The notes beneath the pieces are model-generated. The model was not told where the DNA came from, did not search any database, and worked only from the letters and a program-made list of their open reading frames with translations. Positions 13,763 to 24,930 of a stretch of 62,000 nt of DNA are shown here, piece after piece (within the stretch, counting starts at the first letter, position 1; every line of letters begins with the position of its first letter). This stretch comes from Lingula anatina (lineage: Eukaryota; Brachiopoda; Lingulata; Lingulida; Lingulidae). The position numbers and the translations under genes are program-made. The stretch lies in the NCBI RefSeq assembly GCF_001039355.2, contig NW_019773548.1, positions 191,647-253,646 on the forward strand. The letters are read 5' to 3'.

Positions 13763-16700
13763 TCATACAATATCTGTTTTGTTCCCATTGCCCCGAGTGC
13801 CCTCAACTTTGTTCTCTTCTTCCTTTGGTTTTTCCGTAGAAAACACAACTTCGGTGTCTGTACCACCATTAGCACCATCTATATGTACTTCCACATCTTT
13901 CCTCTCCTTTTCCTCCTCCTCATCCTCATAAGCCAAGTTCACAGCTTCAGCCTCCAATGGTACTGTTAGGTCATCCTCACGAGATTGTCCTGCCACACGA
14001 TTGCCACCAGATGGAGCTACCTCCCCAGATGACCCTGTCACATGACTGCCACCAGATGGAGCTGCATTTTTAGGGGGGTGACTGGCATGCACCAATGGAG
14101 TGAATGGGATCTCATCCCCCTCAGATTCACTGCTAGTTTCCGGAGATTGGCTACTGCTGGGTGTGTCACTTATGAGAGTGACTTCAGCCCTCATGGAGGC
14201 AGGCAAACCTGAGGAAAATTTCACAGCCATCACATATCAGGGAACGTGTGTTGATTACAAAAACATTCTTACATACATGATGCAGAATACTGTAACAAAA
14301 TACTACAATAAACATGAGAACAAAAAAGTTAAATGTACTTTTACTGCCGACAGTCAAATGTACAAGCTCCAGCGAATCCAGGTATGCATTACCTACCGGT
14401 ACACTTTAACCACCAGCTCCATGCCAAATGCCAGCAAAGTTTGTTAAAAATTTGCAGTTAATGCCCACTGCTTCTGCTTTGGGCCTGTAGCTTCTTAGAC
14501 TCCAATCTCCTGAAGTGCCAGTAGACTAAATAATTTTTGGTAAAGACACTATTATGTGTATGCTTACCAGAGTGTTCAAAGGTGGATCCTCCCCTCCCAC
14601 CAGTGGCAGTGGATAGTAAAGGGGTTGACTCGGAGACGGTGTTACTCCCCTCCTCCTCATCGCTGCTGGACTCGCTGCTGTCTGCGCTGCGTCTTCTCCT
14701 CCTCTCCTTGGGGAACACCTTGGCTTTGCAGACTGGGCAGACCCTCTTGTTCTTGGTCAGCCAGGGGTCCACACACTGCTGGTGGTAGGCTGAAAATAGA
14801 GATTAAAAATGTCAAAATTTATTGAAAAAAATATATGGTGTATATGAAAAGAGGGGGCGTCTCGATAGTCCAAAGGTTCATTGGTCCGAAGGTTCATTGG
14901 TCCGAAAAGTGGTAACATTTTCATCGATTTTTTAATCAAGGGTTCATTGGTCCAAAGGTTCTATAGTGAATATTCGTACCAATGAACCTTCGGACTATTG
15001 AACCTTCGGACTATCGCTACGGCCCCTGAAAAGATATGGAGTACTAAAATAACATGGGTGTCCCATTAGCCTGTGTCAGTATTATTTTTTTAAAAATCTG
15101 AGTAGCATATAAAAAGTTTCATACGTATGTTCTGTCATCATGCTGAAAAAGCAAAGACTCAGCTACAACAGTCCAGTAGGTGAGACAGTGTGCTGTATGT
15201 GTATACAGTTATGTATAATGACAACTGAGGACGCCCACAAAGTTACAGTTTAAACATTGTGCTAGGTGTGACAGTGTATTAGGCATGACACTGTGTTAAG
15301 TACGGCAGTGTTTTAGGTGTGACAGTGTCATTGAATTCTAGTGTATAAAATGTCACATCTTATATAATCTTGTAATCAAATGAGCCAGTTAGCACTAGGT
15401 GCTAGAATATCTTACCATGCTGACAAGGTAATAATCTCAGCTTCTCTCCATCCTCATAATCATCAAGGCAGATGGCACAGGTGTCATAATGACTCTCACC
15501 TGTAATAATCATCACAGAACATGTATGTAATGGCAATATTTTTAGAATCCAAAAGTGACTTTATTTTAAAACCCACTGACCAACCCGCTGACTTTTAGTG
15601 ACCAGCTTTGGCAATCACAGGCCCGTAGCCAGGGAAGGTGGGGGGGGGGGGGGGGGGGGTGGGTGGGTTAGAAAGAACCACCCTCTTTGTCAGGAAAAGG
15701 CCCATTCTCGGTAAAATTTGATCTAGGTACACATAGGTTTCATTGTAAAAGGTCCACTTTTTCAGAAAAAGAACCCCCCTTTTGAATTTGCTGGCTAGGG
15801 GCCTGAATCAAGTGGACGCTACAATGTCCAGGGTAAGGGCCCTTGTCACATGAAGTCGTGTACTTAAGAGTACTCAGGGATGAGACCGCCATTTACTGAA
15901 AAAATTGGAAAATATGCGGTGGGGTTCAGGGGGCTGCCAAGGCCAATGATTTTTTTTTACTTCCGAAAAAGTCAGAAATCCACCAAAAGTCGGAAAAATC
16001 TCATCCCTGAGTAGTGGTCTACTTTGCTAGGTTCTAACACATAATCATGGTATGGGGGCTATTATTCCTTTAACAAGTTTGCTTTCTGCTTTTTAATTCA
16101 AAGATTGATGTTACAGTAGTATTCACCATGCTATAGGAATGATATTTTACAACACCCGAAACAGATCTGCTCTTGCATACCTTTCTTAAACTTCTCAACA
16201 GGCAGTTTCTTTAAATTGGCCTTTGACAAGCGATTCTTTCTCTTCTTCCTCATGTCATTGATCCATCTTCCCAGCTGAAAGAAAAACATAAACCCAAATC
16301 ATGTCAATCTGTTATGAAACAACAGGAGACCTTCTCATGCCACTTAATGGGTAAGAAACATGAAAGACAACAATAGTGTAGTATTCACAAGTCATCTCCT
16401 TATTCAAACAATTGGATTTAAGTTAAGAGTTCCACATAAAATAAGATACCTTAAACAGAGCCTGGATGTATAATTTATAGTTCCACTGAACATATAGGCA
16501 TAAATTGGAATGCCGTTGCTAAATTGAACTCTAGACACAAGAATAGAATAAATATACCATGAAGACAACCAGGAGTATAAGAAGCACACAATCATGAGTA
16601 TAAAACACACCAATACCATGAACACAACCATGAGTCTATAACGCACTTATCATGAAAACAACCATAAATATATAAAGCACATACAAATACAACAACCATG

Positions 16701-19700
16701 AGAATATAACACTCTAACCAAGAACGCAACTATGAATATAAAACACACTTACCATGAAGACAACCATGACTATAAAATACTTACCAAGAATACAACCATG
16801 AATATATAACACTCTCACCATGAGCACAACCACAAGTATAAAACACACTTACCATGAACACAACCATGAGTATAAAACACACTTACCATGAACACAACCA
16901 TGAGTATATGATGTGCTTACCACAACACAATCATGAGTATAAAACACACTTACCATGAACACAACCATGAGTATAAAACACACCCCTACAACTACAGCAA
17001 AAGGCACAAGATACAAGTTGGGGTTAAACTCTGAATCTCTAGGGTCCAACATAATGGAATACCTGAAACAAATAATTTGTCATCTAAACTTGGTTATTTG
17101 ATAACATTATTTGCAAAACATTTACTCTTATGGCAACTTACTTGCTTTTTTCTCTAAATGTAATAATAAGTGAACATCTATTAGGAAAATGGGCTTGTGT
17201 GATATTTTTGCAATTTTCTAACTAGAACATTCTGAGTTCAGTATTTCAAATTTAAGTAATGCAAATCAAGCATATACATATTCTTATCATTCTTTTGAAA
17301 CGNTTGGTCCGAAGGTTCTATAGTGAATATTCGTACCAATGAACCTTCGGACTATTGAACCTTCGGACTATTGCTACGGCCCCTGAAAAGATATGGAGTA
17401 CTAAAATAACATGTGTGTCCCATTAGCCTGTGTCGGTATTTTTTTTTTTTAAATCTGAGTAGCATATAAAAAGTTTCAAACGTATGTTCTGTTATCATGC
17501 TGAAAAAGCAAAGTCTCAGCTACAACAGTCCAGTAGGTGAGACAGTGTGCTGTATGTGTATACAGTTATGTATAATGACAACTGAGGACGCCCACCAAAT
17601 TATAGTTTAAACATTGTGCTAGGTGTGACAGTGTATTAGGCATGACACTGTGTTAAGGCCGGTGATAGGGTTAAATACGCTTAAAATCATGTTTTTGAGG
17701 TTTTTTTGTGTTTATATTAATCAAAAAAGTATCTAACGTTGGATGTAATAATTTTTATGAATATGCATCGCAAAATGTGTCTTTTGATGACTTTTTCAAC
17801 CGGCACGCGCCCCAGTCAGGCTGACAACTAAGCCACGCCTCTGTTACTAAGGGCCGTTGCCATGAGGGGGTCGGAGCACAGTTAATGAGTTATAAGCCGA
17901 TTACGTGTGCGGTAATAGGTCATAAGTCTTACATCAGCTTAGCAGCGAAGAAGTCTAGCTAGTACACTATGGGGAAGAGAAAAGTTCGTGTTAAAAGTCC
18001 ATTTCCAGAGGAAAGAAAGTCAAATTTTGAAAGAGAGTAGGGCCTATGCGTGGCGGTTGGGGAAAACCGGCCCTATTTGTTCAGTCGGATAACTGATTTC
18101 TGTATACCTAAAAAATAGGTGAAAGAGTTAATCGAATCGCCTATATTAATTGACAAATGAAAGAAAAATCGATAAATAAATTTAAAAAAAAACGATACTT
18201 TTAGCCTAGCTCTTAATTTTTGCTATATATATCGGCGAGCGTATCTGCGACACGTTACGAAACCGGAAATGATTGTTGGTCGCCGTTTGCAAAAGGTAAA
18301 TCTAATGTTGACAGAATAAAATTTTATTCTCCAAGATATGATATCATGGAGCTTGAGAGACACGCGAAAAATTGTGATGTGAATGGCCAAACGAGAGAAA
18401 TCCAAGCAAGGGTTGACAGCATGATTAAAACAATAAAAATAAAAACGCATGTTAACGGCTTTGCATTTTGAGATGTTTGGAGAAAAACAATTTCAAAATC
18501 ACTGATCAAGCGGGAAGAAAGAGTTCAAAATGTATCCAAAAATGAAAATCACAAAAAGACCCCGAAAATAGTCAAGACTAGCAGGTAAAAAGCAAATAGG
18601 GTCTAAGTGTCATGTATGTAAAAATAAAATATTTATTCAAAAGCCTTCTCTCAGCCACTTTTACCGCTGAATCTTGTGCAGCTGAGCGTCTCCCCTTTAT
18701 CTTAGCTGGCATTTTGAGAGAGACCGCTCTGAAGTAATCACTGGATTTTTCCGTTGATCTGACGATTACCAAGTGTCGTGCAAAATAATCCTGCAGCGTT
18801 ACCCGTAAAAAAACTCGTATTAACACAAGTGACGGACACTTGCTCTCGACACAGTTTTATCTGATCACTTTGCCGATAACAAAGAAGGAATCTCTCACTC
18901 TCAGGTAAAATTACTCGACTGCCGAGGAAGAGCCATTGAAACGTTCAAATGCAACTTCACACCTCTTAATTGCGGTTAAACGTAAACGCCTTTGTTAGCG
19001 CTTCCTTCTACATATCCTTGACACCCTACGGGGCATCACTAGGCTAGGGCCCTCTCCAGAGCTGTCAATCAAAATGGCGGCACGCTTACATGCCTAACGA
19101 GTGGTCGGAAAATGTAACAAAAGCACGATTTTCTGCCCCTTCAAAGCACCCAAACAAAATATTTTTAGATGACAATAAGCANNNNNNNNNNNNNNNNNNN
19201 NNNNNNNNNNNNNNNNNNNNNNNNNNNNNNNNNNNNNNNNNNNNNNNNNNNNNNNNNNNNNNNNNNNNNNNNNNNNNNNNNNNNNNNNNNNNNNNGAGCG
19301 GTGGGTGGGTTAGAAAGAACCACCCTCTTTGTCAGGAAAAGGCCCATTCTTGGTAAAATTTTATCTAGGTAAACATAGGTTTCATTGTAAAAGGTCCACT
19401 TTTTCAGAAAAAGAACCCCCCTTTTGAATTTGCTGGCTAGGGGCCTGAATCAAGTGGACGCTACAATGTCCAGGGTAAGGGCCCTTGTCACATGAAGTCG
19501 TGTACTTAAGAGTACTCAGGGATGAGACCGCCATTTACTGAAAAAATTGGAAAATATGCGGTGGGGTTCAGGGGGCTGCCAAGGCCAATGATATTTTTTT
19601 ACTTCCCAAAAAGTCAGAAATCCACCAAAAGTCGGAAAAATCTCATCCCCGAGTAGTGGTCTACTTTGCTTGGTTCTAACACATAATCATGGTATGGGGG

Positions 19701-22700
19701 CTATTATTCCTTTAACAAGTTTGCTTTCTGCTTTTTAATTCAAAGATTGATGTTACAGTAGTATTCACCATGCTATAGGAATGATATTTTACAACACCCG
19801 AAACAGATCTGCTCTTGCATACCTTTCTTAAACTTCTCAACAGGCAGTTTCTTTAAATTGGCCTTTGACAAGCGATTCTTTCTCTTCTTCCTCATGTCAT
19901 TGATCCATCTTCCCAGCTGAAAGAAAAACATAAACCCAAATCATGTCAATCTGTTATGAAACAACAGGAGGCCTTCTCATGCCACTTAATGGGTAAGAAA
20001 CATGAAAGACAACAATAGTGTAGTATTCACAAGTCATCTTCTTATTCAAACAATTGGATTTAAGTTAAGAGTTCCACATAAAATAAGATACCTTAAACAG
20101 AGCCTGGATGTATAATCTATAGTTCCACTGAACATATAGGCAAAAATTGGAATGCAGTTGCTAAATTGAACTCTAGACACAAGAATAGAATAAATATACC
20201 ATGAAGACAACCAGGAGTATAAGAAGCACACACCATGAACACAATCATGAGTATAAAACACACCAATACCATGAATGCAACCATGAGTGCATGAAGCACT
20301 TACCATGAACACAACCATGAGTCTATAACACACTTATCATGAACACAACCATAAATATATAAACCACATACCAATACAACAACCATGAGAATATAACACT
20401 CTAACCAAGAACGCAACTATGAATATAAAACACACTTACCATGAAGACAACCATGACTATAAAACACTTACCAAGAATACAACCATGAATATATAACACT
20501 CTCACCATGAGCACAACCACGAGTATAAAACACACTTACCATGAACTCAACCATGAGTATAAAACACACTTACCATGAGAACAACCATGAGTATAAAACA
20601 CACTTACCATGAACACAACCATGAGTATATGATGTGCTTACCACAACACAATCATGAGTACAAAACACACTTACCATGAACACAACCATGAGTATAAAAC
20701 ACACCCCTACAACTACAGCAAAAGGCACAAGATACAAGTTGGGGTTAAACTCTGAATCTCTAGGGTCCAACATAATGGAATACCTGAAACAAATAATTTG
20801 TCATCTAAACTTGGTTATTTGATAACATTTTTTGCAAAACATTTACTCTTATGGCAACTTACTTGCTTTTTTCTCTAAATGTAATAATAAGTGAACATCT
20901 ATTAGGAAAATGGGCTTGTGTGATATTTTTGCGATTTTCTAACTAGAACATTCTGAGTTCAGTATTTCAAATTTAAGTAATGCAAATCAAGTATATACAT
21001 ATTCTTATCATTCTTTTGAAATGGCCATGTTTGAAATAATGTTATTATCTCAAGTTTCAACTGTATGTGTTTTCACTAGTACTTACTTGTGAGTGGGAGA
21101 AGCATAATAGCTGTATAATGTATTGAGCTGGGTCCCGTCACTCTCAGACACGAACACAGATGGGATAATGATTTTGTCACCTGAAATATATTGACGTGAC
21201 AGTTCAAAGGCAGCAGTTCAGAGGCTATTTGTTGTAATAAACATACCTTACCACCATTCTTAAAAGATATCCGGTTTGAGCTTAAAACCCAAATGTAGGT
21301 ATAAATCCCATCTTGTACTTTGCTCTAATACACAAACTTTATAAAAAATTCTTGTTCTGGTTTGAATCTAAAAATAAAATATGATTCAACTTTTAACTTC
21401 AAATTATACAAGTATGCAATATGGTCGATTTTAAGTCTCAAGTTATAATATCCCTAAAAATATATATTTAATTAATATTCTGCATATTCATCACTTAGTG
21501 CCAGATTGACCTCAAACTTACCAAAGCCATCATCCCCCATTGGAATCAAGGCATCAGAACCCACATTGTGAACAATTGCAGCAGAGAAACCAGCCTTCTG
21601 CGCATTAAGAACCTACAAGTACAGTTGCATCAGTGAGGTAATGGCTGTATTTAATTTAGTGAGTTAGCTGGTTGTATAAGTGAGTTTTACTGGTTGTTTT
21701 AATGATTGAGCTGGTTGTATCAGTAAGTTGGTTGTACTAGTAACTGGTTGTATGAGCAATTTAGCATAAAAGATGTGTTTAAAGAGAATCAAACATAGAA
21801 GCTTTTTAAACCTCCTGTGTAATATAAATCATAGCATTAACCATTGATAAACAGCAGCGTTACTCTATCATAAGCATGATGACCACTGTAAGATGGGCAA
21901 TACACAATCAATGACTTCTGCTTACTTTTATGTCATTGTTTTTTTTTTTTTTTACTTTTTATTCCTTTTTTTCTTTACTTGGAGAAAACCACTTAGCTTT
22001 TATCCAATGTAATAGCTTCAGTGACCAAACTTGAAAAAGTTTGGCCACATTCAACTGGCACCAATACCACATGTCTCATATAAAACCCCTTTCAATAACA
22101 TACTTCACCTTAGTAACGAAGGAGCAGGCTTCATTTCCATAGCTTCTCTCAATCAGTGCTATCCACTTAGATACATTGGTAGTTTGGAAAGGAGGAGGAT
22201 CCACTGGGGCACAGGCATTATGGGGCTGTGTATATATCAAGTATCCCTAAAAAATGAAGTCATCATAATAATAATATTAATAATAATAATAATAATAATA
22301 ATAATCCACTGCGGCACAGGCATTATGGGGTTGTGTATATACATCAAATATTCCTAAAAATGAAGTCATAACATAATTTTATAATAATAATAATAATAAT
22401 AATAATGATATTAATAATAATTTATATTATTTACAAAGACCATAACAATCTACACTTTTTAGATTTTCATAGACAAAATCAATTTAGAACAGAAATACAC
22501 TAACTATACTGGACTAGTATTGAAATCGCAAAATTACAAAAGCCCAGTTTCAAAAATTAACTTACTGGTAACTTAACTTAGTTTTTAACTTACAGATGAA
22601 CATATTTTGTCTCTACTCACCCAGATCCCCCTGTTAGAAATACCTGGTCCAAAGTGAGGTTGAATGTCATAGTATTCCTCCACTGTTTTATTGAGGTGGT

Positions 22701-23175
22701 CAAGCTAGAGGAAAAACAGGCAGATTAAACACAGGTGTCATATGAGGTTAAATTTTAAATCAAAAATTTAAATTACATTACATTAGTAATTTTGGTATTT
22801 AATTCTTAAACCTAATCTTCACATGTATTCCTTTTAAAAGTCTAAGACTAATATATATTTAATGTAAGCTAAATAAAGCAACTATTGTCATTTTATTAGT
22901 ATCATTAAAGACTTTCTTTATGCTGAACCTGTTGATCCTTTCTAATATCAAAATCTTGAAATTCACACTTCATAGAATTATTTTAAATCCTACTCTGCAT
23001 GTTTTTGGCTGTTTTCTTTACAATACATTATTGTCTACATAAATGACAAAAAAATTACAAAATTCTTACTATTTCAACTTACCACATGTACGTTGGCCTC
23101 TACATATATGCTCTGACACAAGGACACCAAGTTGAGAATACCATACAAGTAAATCATGCTGGGATGCTTCCCCAT
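13763..23175 (-). CDS. RNF13: RNF13-type PA-TM-RING E3 ubiquitin ligase
   Basis: Ten coding exons join in one frame to 484 residues: 23175-23083, 22704-22621, 22246-22109, 21612-21522, 21180-21087, 20783-20675, 19916-19823, 15499-15416, 14789-14568 and 14208-13763. Domain order: signal peptide (MGKHPSMIYLYGILNLVSL), lumenal protease-associated domain (HFGPGI, NACAPVDPPP, AQKAGFSAAIVHN, IIIPSVFVSE), one membrane span (NLYLVPFAVVVGV), a basic cytoplasmic linker, a RING-H2 domain (DTCAICLDDYEDG, CQHAYHQQCVDPWL, CPVC), then an acidic serine-rich tail. The family acts on endosome and lysosome membranes as ubiquitin ligases. Two exons also occur in the left copy of the duplicated locus (17062-16954 and 16274-16181), while the first RING exon exists only there. 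The joined frame assumes these are two alleles laid end to end. The spacing from membrane span to linker matches human RNF13 when the exon-proximal donor is used. Confidence 0.9.
14853..15026. mobile_element. hAT-like MITE with 8-bp target duplication, in an RNF13 intron
   Basis: The element is bounded by a direct repeat TGAAAAGA (14845-14852 and 15027-15034). Its ends are imperfect inverted repeats: GGGGGCGTCTCGATAGTCC on the left, and GGGGCCGTAGCGATAGTCC as the reverse complement of the right. Inside, the phrase GGTTCATTGGTCCGAA repeats in both orientations, so the whole folds into a hairpin. An 8-bp target duplication is the hallmark of hAT transposons. The right part recurs at 17304-17400 in the second copy of the locus. 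Confidence 0.7.
15205..15345. repeat. GTGTTAGGTGTGACAGT minisatellite in an RNF13 intron
   Basis: About five degenerate units of about 22 bases (GCTAGGTGTGACAGTGTATTAGGCATGACA and variants, shown here in part) occur in the intron next to RING exon 15499-15416. The left part recurs at 17600-17655 in the second copy of the locus. Related motifs occur at 45660-45780 and 57945-58245. Confidence 0.6.
15618..15805. mobile_element. MITE with CAGGCCC ends, in an RNF13 intron
   Basis: Inverted ends: CAGGCCCGTAGCCAG at 15618, and CAGGCCCCTAGCCAG as the reverse complement of the right end at 15805. The flanking direct repeat AATCA (15613-15617 and 15806-15810) is a 5-base target duplication candidate. 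A long G run sits inside (about 15640-15659). The right part is repeated at 19296-19456 next to the assembly gap. There is no open frame, so it is a non-autonomous DNA element. Confidence 0.6.
16556..16981. repeat. About 34-bp minisatellite spanning the RNF13 membrane-exon 5' splice site (left copy)
   Basis: About 12 degenerate units. On the gene strand each unit reads roughly GTGTTTTATACTCATGG, then TTGTGTTCATG, then GTAAGT. The part before GTAAGT is the last ~28 bases of the RNF13 transmembrane exon, so each good unit re-creates an exon end with a splice donor. The genuine donor is the exon-proximal one (exon end 16954). Further CATG/GTAAG junctions follow downstream, for example at about 16886, 16851 and 16750. 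Confidence 0.8.
17303..17303. other. Assembly join (single N) between the two RNF13 copies
   Basis: Left of the N the sequence matches 21010-21019 (TTCTTTTGAAA). Right of it the sequence restarts inside the element seen at 14950. The N marks an artificial join. Confidence 0.8.
17656..19181. other. Unidentified insertion present in only one RNF13 copy
   Basis: The two copies agree up to GTGTTAAG at about 17655. The right copy then departs with GGCCGGTGATAGGG and stays different until the N gap. The insert is less AT-rich near both ends and contains short open frames without recognisable domains (plus 18220-18471; minus 18826-18578, with a basic stretch MPAKIKGRRSAA). AAAATCATGTTTTTG near its left end and AAAATCGTGCTTTTG, reversed, near its right end hint at inverted arms. 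It may be a transposon whose right end lies in the gap. Confidence 0.4.
19182..19295. other. Assembly gap (114 Ns)
   Basis: A run of 114 undetermined bases within the right RNF13 copy. The first RING exon of this copy may lie in the missing sequence. Confidence 0.95.
20198..20702. repeat. About 34-bp minisatellite spanning the RNF13 membrane-exon 5' splice site (right copy)
   Basis: The second version of the array at 16556-16981. It is longer by about 79 bases (roughly two units), and its units differ at several positions. The genuine exon ends at 20675. Candidate decoy donors with CATGGTAAG lie between about 20575 and 20610, with others to the left. The length difference between copies shows the array is variable. 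Confidence 0.8.
21640..21765. repeat. Minisatellite (GAGCTGGTTGTATNAGTRA units) in an RNF13 intron
   Basis: Five to six degenerate units of about 17-25 bases built on CTGGTTGTAT lie just upstream, on the gene strand, of PA-domain exon 21612-21522. The array does not include exon sequence. Confidence 0.55.
22263..22306. repeat. (AAT)n microsatellite between an RNF13 exon and its partial copy
   Basis: An AAT-rich run separates the true acceptor of exon 22246-22109 from a duplicate of the same acceptor region at 22303-22370. A second AAT run follows at 22382-22430. Confidence 0.7.
22303..22370 (-). pseudogene. Duplicated acceptor and first ~43 bases of an RNF13 exon
   Basis: This stretch copies 22203-22260 (CCACTGSGGCACAGGCATTA and on through the TAG acceptor) with a few changes. 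It therefore offers a second 3' splice site and the start of the PA-domain exon upstream of the true one. There is no donor after it, so it cannot act as a whole exon. It lies between two AAT microsatellites, which may have mediated the duplication. Confidence 0.7.
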
Positions 23176-24807
23176 AGTTCTGATCCTCAACACCTGGGTA
23201 GTCAAGTAAATTGTAGTACAATGCGGGGTTTTACTAGTACTAAATTTTGTTTTTAAAGGACATCGTCATTTTTGGATGCTAGAATAAGATCTATGTTAAT
23301 TTTATTTTCTTCATTTCTTTTTTCAAACTTGTCACATAATTGCTAAACATTTTTTGGCTACAATGGAATGCAAAGATTCACTGGTTTCAGATATAAAGAA
23401 ACCTTAAACCTTACCATATATTTTCCCTTAAAACAACTATTATAAAACCCCTAATACCTACTAGTACCGACTTCAAACAAACTTCCAGTCCTACATAATA
23501 ACCCTATTTGAAGGAAGATAAGAGATCTTTAAGCTGACCCTGAATATTGTGGTTTTGCAACACTAATAGTGCATGGCAATAATAAATTTAAACCTCAGCT
23601 TCAGATCAGATCTTTTTGGGACACACAAAAACATGTTTTAAAAATTATTTTAAGATATCCTTTATATCAGTATTACTAGATAGATTTACTTGTGCCTGTA
23701 ATTTGTTCTGTGTGCCACTTGTAAGGGCACTCCAGTGTCACCTTATCTACTGTTGTTATCAATATGTATATTGAAGTTGTGGTTAATATACATAGGTCAT
23801 GAATATCATGCATGATTTCAGTTTATGTAACAATAAAAATTGGACACTATTGTGCCTCTTGATAATGATTTAAAATTGATGAAATTAAAGGGGCAATGTT
23901 GATTTATAACTCCTACATAATTAAAAGAGGGGCATCTTTGATTATTATTATTCCCATTTTAATGAAAAAGAGAGTTAAAATTTATGCACTACTAGGAATG
24001 GAAAAGAGTAATTTTTTTTTCATTGACAGACATGGTTTTTTCACCATTTTGATTTAGTACAAAACCTGTATTGTTCGTCATAACACAATTTATTAGTAAA
24101 ATAAAGTCTGATTCAAAAAAGTTAAAGTAAGTATCTTTTTGCAAGTAAAATAACAGGTAAAACCTTCAAGGCTGAAAGTGAATTGTTCCGATTTTCAACA
24201 GCATGTTTTTCAATTTTAGACATAATTATCAAAACCAGGATGTAAAATTTCAAAATATCATTTTGGCAACTTTTAAAATTCTTGTTCATGTCATATTGTC
24301 TTTTCCAAAATAAAACCTTCTTGTGACTATCATATTTGTAAAGTCATTATGTAATTTTGAAAATTTAATCACTCGTGAAAGAGGTTTGGGAGTATGTTTA
24401 AAGAAATGAGCAAAAACTACATTACTGGGCAGATAAAATCATTTCTAGGTCATATTTAGTTTTACTTTTACTTTAGAACTTGCTTCATCGTGCGAGGCGA
24501 AAGAAAATACAACTGTTTCATTCTCGGTTTTAATTTATCAAATTATTATAATTATTGTTATTACTTTATATTTTGTTTCTTAAAAACTGCCTTTACATCA
24601 AGTTGCAAATATACACCCAAACTTATTTAAACACAATAACAATTCCCTTCTTGCACTAGCGTAAACAAAACTAAGAAAGTCAAAACGCGAAACAGCTGCC
24701 CCCCCCCCCCCCACATCGAATATCAATTGTGTACTTTAATTTACGATTTTTGTTACGATCGAGGAGAAAATAAAATAAATAGATAGCTTTTACTTGTTAC
24801 AACTTAC

Positions 24808-24930
24808 CTTTCTACTTCAAAAGTGCGAATTCACCTGTATTTACTTTATTTTTCTATACTCATATCAGTGTATTCCGTCTTCTTTTCCAAAGTTCACAAC
24901 TAACGTGAAATCTCACTGTAGATGGCGCTA
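24808..24930 (-). other. Probable RNF13 5' untranslated exon
   Basis: On the minus strand the sequence ends GAAGTAGAAAG followed by GTAAGTTG (exon end 24808), a strong splice donor about 1.6 kb upstream of the start-codon exon, whose acceptor is at 23194. No coding frame is expected. The transcription start is a guess. Confidence 0.4.

Larger units (their letters stand above)
14941..17302. repeat. Left copy of a duplicated RNF13 segment (probable alternative haplotype)
   Basis: This stretch matches 17304-21017 with scattered single-base differences. The two are joined at the lone N (17303). The left copy contains RNF13 exons 15499-15416, 16274-16181 and 17062-16954; the right copy repeats the last two. 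Where the left has 15298 to about 15655, the right has 17656-19181 plus the N-filled gap. The arrangement fits two alleles laid end to end, not a true tandem gene duplication. Confidence 0.75.
17304..21017. repeat. Right copy of the duplicated RNF13 segment, with an extra insertion
   Basis: Matches 14941-17302 apart from single-base changes, a 79-base longer splice-donor minisatellite, and replacement of the first-RING-exon interval by 17656-19181 plus the N gap. It repeats RNF13 exons 19916-19823 and 20783-20675 and is continuous with the upstream exons on the right, so I used these in the gene model. Confidence 0.75.

Noticed and set aside
16849-17052. Open frames continuing the RNF13 membrane span through the minisatellite (also 20773-20570)
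   Set aside because: They read past the first good donor into repeat units. Using the first donor reproduces the spacing of the family, so the extension is not taken as protein.
18220-18471. Short gene in the RNF13-copy insertion
   Set aside because: Open frames exist on both strands over the same bases, with no recognisable domain and no conserved start context.
22031-22357. 108-codon plus-strand open frame
   Set aside because: Antisense to RNF13 exon 22246-22109 and its AAT repeats.
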